Source of the DNA: Bin87 sp965203195
GTDB taxonomy: Bacteria; Chloroflexota; Dehalococcoidia; Lucifugimonadales; UBA3495
Direction of reading: 5' to 3'
DNA length: 64,000 bases
Assembly: GCA_965203195.1 (NCBI GenBank)
Contig: OZ241860.1
Coordinates: 434,001-498,000 of the forward strand
Position 1 is the first letter of the stretch. Every line of letters starts with the position of its first letter. Shown here one piece after another: positions 59,336 through 64,000 of the stretch. The notes under the pieces were generated by a model, which searched no databases, had not been told where the DNA came from, and saw only the letters and a program-made list of their open reading frames with translations. A program made the position numbers and the translations under genes.

Positions 59336-60549
59336 CAGGGCTATCGCATATGGATTTTGGTGAATTGGGACAGGATGCTGATGAGATAGCCATCGTCCCA
59401 ACCCGCCCGCTTCAGCTTGCCGCGCATTGAACCTTTGCTCGCCTCCAACCGCGCCAAATTCAACGCCAGCTTCCGCAGCAGCGCCAGGTTCTCCGCGCAA
59501 TGCCCCTTCCGGTTCCGCGCCTGATCCTCGTGGCAGGTCACATCCAATACCCAGTGCAGCCGATTCTCAATCCCCCAATGACCCCGCACAATGTAGTTGA
59601 ACCGTTCCGCCGTGCACGCTTCGCTCAGCAGATAGTAGCGGTCTTGTTCGCTCTCGGCCCCGTTCTGCCGCCGGATAGCAGTCACTTTGCCCACAGCAGA
59701 CAAACCCGGCCACTGATGCGTTTCTTGCAGCCAAGCCACATCGGAACTGACGCTGGCAATGCGGGTTTCAATACGCCCGTGTCCTTTGCTGATTTGGACA
59801 TCCTGGGCCAGGGGCGTGGCCGGGTCGTCCAGAAACAGCTGTACGTCATCCCGCAGACTGCCCTGATTGCCTTTCAGAGCCAAGGCATAGTCGCCGCCTT
59901 GCTCAATCACCTGCTGCGCCACTTGACGCTGGCAATGCATAGCATCAGCAGTAACTACTTTGCCGCGCAGAGTCAGCATTTCCAGCAGCCTGGGCAAGGC
60001 CGTAATCTCGTTAGATTTGTCATCCACAGCCAATTGCCCCAACACCAGCCGCTGTTCCTCAGCCCAGGCGCTGACCAGATGCAGCGGGGAGAGTTGCTCG
60101 GCGCGGTCGTAAGAGCGGCGCAAGGTTTTCCCGTCCACCGCCAGTATGCCTTCGCTGCCTTCGGCGAACTGCCGCATAAAGCCGATGAACCACTGCTGGA
60201 AAGTGGCGGGATCCAGCATCCCCAGGAGGCGGGAGAAAGTATCGTGGCTGGGGATGCCGTGGTCCAGTTTGAGGAAGGATTGGAGGAGTTCCCGTTTGGC
60301 GTGGCCGAAGAGTTCCATATCGGTGCAGGTCTGGCCGCCGCAAAGCATAGTGCAGAAGGCGATGACCAGGATGTCGTGGAGGGAATGGCGGCGGGCGTTG
60401 CTGGCGCGGGGGTCGTCCAGGGCGCTGAACAGGTCGGCGGACTCGGTCATGGCGGCGTCACCTCTGCTTCTGCTTCTACTTCGCTTCACGCCAGGCGGCG
60501 TTGGCCGCTATCATACCGGACGCCGCAAAATCCATATGCGATAGCCCTG
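59336..60549. mobile_element. ISAs1-family insertion sequence, apparently intact
   Basis: 1214 bp bounded by perfect 22-bp inverted repeats: CAGGGCTATCGCATATGGAT at the left end and ATCCATATGCGATAGCCCTG at the right. One full-length transposase gene. No flanking target duplication is seen (ACCTG side versus CGCCC side), perhaps because the right end abuts the second IS. Confidence 0.9.
59341..60450 (-). CDS. ISAs1-family transposase
   Basis: 369 residues from ATG 60450. LFSALDDPRASNARRHSLHD at the N-terminus, EGILAVDGKTLRRSYDR (first catalytic Asp), VVTADAMHCQRQVAQ (second Asp) and HWGIENRLHWVLDVTCHEDQ (Glu) are the DDE set of ISAs1/H-repeat transposases. The frame is uninterrupted and the stop lies inside the left repeat, so the element may be mobile. 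Confidence 0.93.
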   Translation of the reverse strand: MTESADLFSALDDPRASNARRHSLHDILVIAFCTMLCGGQTCTDMELFGHAKRELLQSFLKLDHGIPSHDTFSRLLGMLDPATFQQWFIGFMRQFAEGSEGILAVDGKTLRRSYDRAEQLSPLHLVSAWAEEQRLVLGQLAVDDKSNEITALPRLLEMLTLRGKVVTADAMHCQRQVAQQVIEQGGDYALALKGNQGSLRDDVQLFLDDPATPLAQDVQISKGHGRIETRIASVSSDVAWLQETHQWPGLSAVGKVTAIRRQNGAESEQDRYYLLSEACTAERFNYIVRGHWGIENRLHWVLDVTCHEDQARNRKGHCAENLALLRKLALNLARLEASKGSMRGKLKRAGWDDGYLISILSQFTKIHMR

Positions 60550-60556
60550 CGCCCTC

Positions 60557-61555
60557 GGTAGCGTTTCCTTTCAGGTGGTTTGGTTGGGCAGGCCCTGCTT
60601 TTGCAGCAACGCCAGCAGGTTGTGCTCCGTCCACACCGTCCCCAACTGCTCCCACCGCCGCAACTCCCGATTGCGCCGCTCTAATCGCGACGTCGTCCGA
60701 TGTTCCGCCGCGCCCATTCCCCACCTTCCGCCAGACTAGTCGCGTCCAACGGCCGCCGCGCCGACGCAAACCCCACGACCCCAATGTTCCGCCGATACTC
60801 CCACAGCAGGTGAAGCAGGGACAACTGATGCGGCGCATCCCAGCCGTACACTAGCTCAATCCCCGCCGCGATGGCCCCATCCCCATCACTGCCAAATGCG
60901 CCGGACGCTGTGCCCCCTGCTGCCAAGCCCGGTCAATCACTTCCGCCCAAGAACCAAAAGCCCCCAACGCCGTCCCCGCAACAGCAGCGCGGATTACCTT
61001 CAGTCAGTTCGGTTCCCCGCTACGGGTTCGCGTCCACAAACCGTCCAGTTCCAGCGTTCCGCCCGGCGGCAGCTCCGGCACGGCCAAAGGCGCCTTCCGC
61101 AGCCACTGGCCGACGGTACTCTTGACTCAGCCCACCCGGTTTCCGGCGTGAGCGTAGCTCAATCAGGCGCGCGGCCAGGCTGATGGCGATGTCACGGTTT
61201 TTTGGAAAACCGCTGGTGGCGCATTTTATCGCCCAGCAGCGTCATGCCGCCGGCCATGCGACGGCATTGCCCGCAGCGGAACACAGGGATCTGCACACGA
61301 ACTTCGCCGTAGCCGGTGGCAATGGCGCGGGCGTAGCGATGGTGGCGATGCATGGCCAGGCGGCAATGGTCGCAAAGAGGCTGGTAGTCGTCCAGGGCTT
61401 GTTGGAGGGCGGCTTGCAGTTGGGCGGGGATTTGGCGTTCCAGCTGGGTTTCCAGGTGGTGTAGCAGTCCCATAGCGGCGCATCTCCAGTGTAGGGGTAG
61501 GGCGAGCATTGTACTCCCATTTTATAACCAAACCACCTAAAAAGAAACGCTACCC
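60557..61555. mobile_element. decayed insertion sequence with 8-bp target duplication
   Basis: About 999 bp. Left end GGTAGCGTTTCCTTTCAGGT and right end (reverse) GGGTAGCGTTTCTTTTTAGG continue as GTGGTTTGGTT on both sides, making a TIR of about 28 bp. GCGCCCTC flanks both ends (60549-60556 and 61556-61563). Internal frames are broken. Confidence 0.75.
60600..61509 (-). pseudogene. degenerate transposase of the second IS
   Basis: The N-terminal part, 61509-61192, keeps zinc-ribbon-like pairs (CDHCRLAMH and CGQCRRM) with IATGYGEVRVQIPVFRC, as in several zinc-finger-led transposases. Later pieces appear in other frames, for example GIELVYGWDAPHQLSLLHLL around 60820-60880 and NRELRRWEQLGTVWTEHNLL near 60600-60670. 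At least two frameshifts, so inactive. Family not assigned. Confidence 0.6.
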
Positions 61556-61560
61556 GCGCC

Positions 61561-61611
61561 CTCGCGCGTACCCACTTTGGGTTGGCCGCTTGCCGCAGCC
61601 GACGACTCCGG
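61561..61611. repeat. 51-bp direct repeat, copy 1 (copy 2 at 63013-63063)
   Basis: CTCGCGCGTACCCACTTTGG followed by GTTGGC and GACTCCGG blocks; 48 of 51 bases match 63013-63063. The pair brackets 1.4 kb holding the broken lipoprotein paralog. Confidence 0.85.
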
Positions 61612-61760
61612 CACAACAACTGACCCGTGGACTATGTGGCGCAGCTCAAGGGCAATGTCCGCATCCAAACCGCCGACGGCTATAGGGGTTGCGATAGGGC
61701 CGCCCCTGCAGAATGCCGCAATGCCATTCCCTGCTCCGACTACAAGGAGGCGCGCCAGCT

Positions 61761-62600
61761 ATGCTGCCCCGTCAAGCTACACCCCTGATTGCCCTGCTGG
61801 CCCTGGCTTTGATACTGATGGCGCCGCTGGCCTTGGCCTGCGGGCCGGCCGCGTCGCCCACACCAGGCGACGCGCCGTGGACGCAAGACAATACGCCGCC
61901 GGTCGCGGCCGATCCGACCGCCACTGCCCCCGCTACCCCTATGCCGGAACCACCCCCTACGCCGGAACCGGGCGTTGTCCCAAGGCTGGGATATGTAGCG
62001 TACCGTGTACCGGCTGGCTGAGCAGCAGCAGAGCCGGGGCATCGGCGCCAGCGGCGCTGATGCCGGTCCGCAGCTGCCGGAGCGTATCTATGTCCATGTT
62101 ACGGCTTGGACGAGCGAGGTGGACGACCTGGAGCGGGTGCTCCGGGGCAACAGCGCTACCGACAGCAGCGTAATTAAAGACAGCATAGCCAGCGCAGTGG
62201 AATCCCAAACGCCATCGACCCTACTGCCGGACATCACCCGTCATCCGACTTTCCGGCACGCTTTCACCGGCGACATCTACCCCAATATGGAACAAAGCCT
62301 CAACAAGTCACTCACGATATACGCCGGCGGCGTGTTCGCTGCGGCTGAGACTGCACGCGATATTATGGGTAACCAGTATTTCCCGGATATTCCGGGAAAT
62401 ATCATCGTCAAAATCGAGCTTGACGCTCCCGAAAATTATGCGCCGGTTCGTGATTTTCTGGCAGCCAATGATGCTTTCCCCCATGATATAAAGCCAATTG
62501 CCTCTTGATTTTACGCAGGAGTGCCGGTGGCGATTATGGACGAATTGCACTCATACCAGAGGGGGCGTTACATTGATCACTACTCTCGGTATTACTATTA
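61761..62600 (+). pseudogene. fifth lipoprotein/subtilase-N-terminal paralog, frameshifted
   Basis: AAGGAGG precedes the ATG. The first frame encodes a signal helix ending LMAPLALACGPAAS and a proline/threonine linker, then stops at 62021. The second frame (from 62005) continues with the two-domain pattern: RIYVHVTAWTSEVDDLERVL and IIVKIELDAPENYAPVRDFL, stopping at 62508; a third frame reads AGVPVAIMDELHSYQRGRYI to about 62600. So at least two shifts and no subtilase domain. Related to the array at 31-35 kb, but diverged. Confidence 0.7.
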
Positions 62601-63270
62601 GGAGCTACCCCGGCGTCATCGGCGCCCACTCCGAAAGCTTGGCCAGTAGCGCCAGACCGCCGACAAGGAGCTAGAACTCATGGCGCGCTGGCTTGGGATT
62701 CCAGCAGTATCGCCAGCGGATGCCGCCATAGCAGTACTTTCGCGATGGCAAGCAGTATTTTGCCCTGGATCAGGGGGCGGCAACTACTACAGCGCGGCTG
62801 GCGTATGCCCGGCGGGGCTATTGCTAACTTGCTGTTTGCTGCTGCTGGGGCGGCGGGCGTCGTGTCAGTTCCGGCGGCGGGTGTGTTCGTAGGGGCAGCC
62901 GGGGCTGCCGCGGTTGGGCATGGAGTACTATCTGGCCACGCCGGAGCCACCGCCCGGATGGTTCGGCTTGCCCACCACCTGAAAAAGTAGATACCGGCGG
63001 AGGCCGGTGGAGCTCGCGCGTACCCACTTTGGGTTGGCTGCTTGCCACAGCCGGCGACTCCGGGTAAGTATATCGTTCCGATGGTGCGGTGGCGGTGACC
63101 CTAGGTAGGGATTTCTGAAAGTCGGATACCGGATTCATTGATTATGAAATCAGCTCTGAAAAGCGAATCAACACCCTATTTCCGCCACTTGACAGCCATT
63201 TTGCGCAATCGGGATTCTACCTGAGCCCGGCCCGAAAGCCAGTGCCCTCCGGCGTCAAAGCGCAACGCGG
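62601..63270 (+). other. gene-free stretch between the broken lipoprotein and the transposase
   Basis: Contains hydrophobic readable pieces without a clear start (GGAIANLLFAAAGAAGVVSV near 62805-62865) and the second 51-bp repeat copy (63013-63063). No gene, RNA or promoter can be supported. Confidence 0.4.
63013..63063. repeat. 51-bp direct repeat, copy 2
   Basis: Partner of 61561-61611 with three mismatches, same orientation. Confidence 0.85.
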
Positions 63271-63279
63271 AAAACCAAA

Positions 63280-63307
63280 AAGGCTGGCGCACAGCCACGC
63301 CAGCCTT
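63280..63307 (-). terminator. Rho-independent terminator of the partial transposase gene
   Basis: AAGGCTGGCG and CGCCAGCCTT form a perfect 10-bp stem with an 8-base loop. On the minus strand the stem is followed by TTTGGTTTTCC. It lies about 50 bases past the transposase stop at 63359. Confidence 0.7.
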
Positions 63308-63358
63308 GACACGCCGCAACCGTCCGCAACCAACAGTCGCCGGCCCAAAAGCCTCTGG

Positions 63359-64000
63359 CTACGCCGCTACTGTTAGGCTGCCATCAGCCGACGACTGCCA
63401 CGCCGATGCTCGCTGCAACTCCAGCAACCCCATGGCCTGCCGCATTATCGCCGTCAGCAATACCCGGGACCGCACCTTCGCCAAGCCACGATAACAGTGC
63501 CGCTCCAGAGCCGACGATCCCTTCCACACCGAATACATCCGCTCCACGCCGCCCCGCATCCCGCTGTAATCCAGCCACTCCCGGCTACCCCGCCGGCACG
63601 GATAGCCGAACAGTCGGACATTCGCCTGCTGGTCCACCCACACCTCATTGTCCTTTACTTGATAGCCCTTAACGCTGCGCCTCACCTTGCGCCGGAGGCA
63701 GTTCCCGCCACCGACCAAGCATTCGTCCGACAACCGATAGACATAGCAACCCGTATCCGCATCGGTACGGACATACTCCAGCGGCGTCCCGTCCGAACAG
63801 GTGGGAACCCCGTCGCCGGTATAAACGCCGTAATGCAACTCGCCCGCCTTCAAATCCCGCTTGTGCAGCACGGGCGCAACGCCCAGATCCAGCAACCGGG
63901 CATAATTACTCCCGGAATCGTAGCCTCGGTCGCCCGCGCAAACCGTCGGACCGAACCAAGCGTAGTCCACTGCGCCCCGGTCAATCAGCTTCTGCAACAA
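63359..64000 (-). CDS. DDE transposase, C-terminal part (runs off the window)
   Basis: 213 residues visible; the gene continues beyond 64000. AWFGPTVCAGDRGYDSGSNY carries a catalytic aspartate, and MRGGVERMYSVWKGSSALER the final glutamate region, as in IS5/IS1182-like transposases. A cysteine-rich insert (CLVGGGNCLRRKVRR) and RLFGYPCRRGSREWLDY are of uncertain role. Frame intact as far as seen. Confidence 0.75.
   Translation of the reverse strand: MLQKLIDRGAVDYAWFGPTVCAGDRGYDSGSNYARLLDLGVAPVLHKRDLKAGELHYGVYTGDGVPTCSDGTPLEYVRTDADTGCYVYRLSDECLVGGGNCLRRKVRRSVKGYQVKDNEVWVDQQANVRLFGYPCRRGSREWLDYSGMRGGVERMYSVWKGSSALERHCYRGLAKVRSRVLLTAIMRQAMGLLELQRASAWQSSADGSLTVAA

Overview
The window is 64 kb of GC-rich bacterial chromosome with short intergenic gaps and genes on both strands. 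Gene content (ClpC, GuaB3, MutS2 with an Smr domain, NudC, NIPSNAP and MaoC proteins, a DUF4129 membrane protein, type A RNase P RNA, an unlinked 5S rRNA, and a UGSC-family selenoprotein) best fits Chloroflexota, possibly the SAR202/Dehalococcoidia side. That placement is inference from gene families; no 16S rRNA or marker tree is available here.

Layout. 1-1.3 kb: trp genes (trpC partial, trpD). 1.5-7.6 kb: accessory block with a Panacea-type antitoxin pair, duplicated cassettes of tiny membrane proteins, an MmeI-like restriction-modification protein and a HEPN-like gene pair. 7.7-22.4 kb: mainly housekeeping and metabolism (NIPSNAP, NudC, RNase P RNA, a ComD/ComE-like TPP decarboxylase pair split by a DNA methyltransferase-HNH gene, PHP protein, two MaoC proteins, guaB3 with a TGA-interrupted UGSC selenoprotein and a partner, clpC). 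22.7-25.2 kb: 5S rRNA, tRNA-Lys and a decayed region. 25.2-30.7 kb: aldehyde dehydrogenase, a trypsin-like lipoprotein protease, a DUF4129 protein, an endonuclease III-like glycosylase and sfsA. 30.9-35.1 kb: four tandem paralogous lipoproteins that resemble the N-terminal region of S8 subtilases and end where the catalytic domain would begin. 35.2-40.3 kb: mutS2, an enoyl-CoA hydratase and small membrane proteins. 40.4-49 kb: a minus-strand his operon (hisZ-hisG-PLPC-like-hisD-hisC-hisB) bracketed by a TIR/deoxyribosyltransferase-like gene and a DUF91/NucS-like nuclease gene, each lying between direct repeats of the neighbouring his gene end. 49-59.3 kb: truncated methyltransferase, two SDRs, birA, a three-gene PaREP1/HEPN-methyltransferase-HNH cluster, glyS, a VapBC-like pair and a frameshifted dcd. 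59.3-64 kb: an intact ISAs1-type element, a decayed second IS with target duplication, a frameshifted fifth lipoprotein paralog and a partial transposase.

Themes. (1) Heavy investment in DNA modification and conflict: five methyltransferase genes or fragments, several nuclease, HEPN, PIN and TIR-like proteins. (2) A recurrent structural signature: short direct repeats at gene ends, repeatedly with a step near 60 bp or as 15-17 bp tandem units, and single-gene insertions flanked by copies of the adjacent core gene's end. (3) Use of selenocysteine is directly supported by an in-frame TGA in a UGSC motif followed by a bacterial-type SECIS hairpin. The strongest candidates for an undescribed system are the PaREP1-methyltransferase-HNH cluster at 52.2-55.9 kb and the gene-end-targeted one-gene islands around the his operon.
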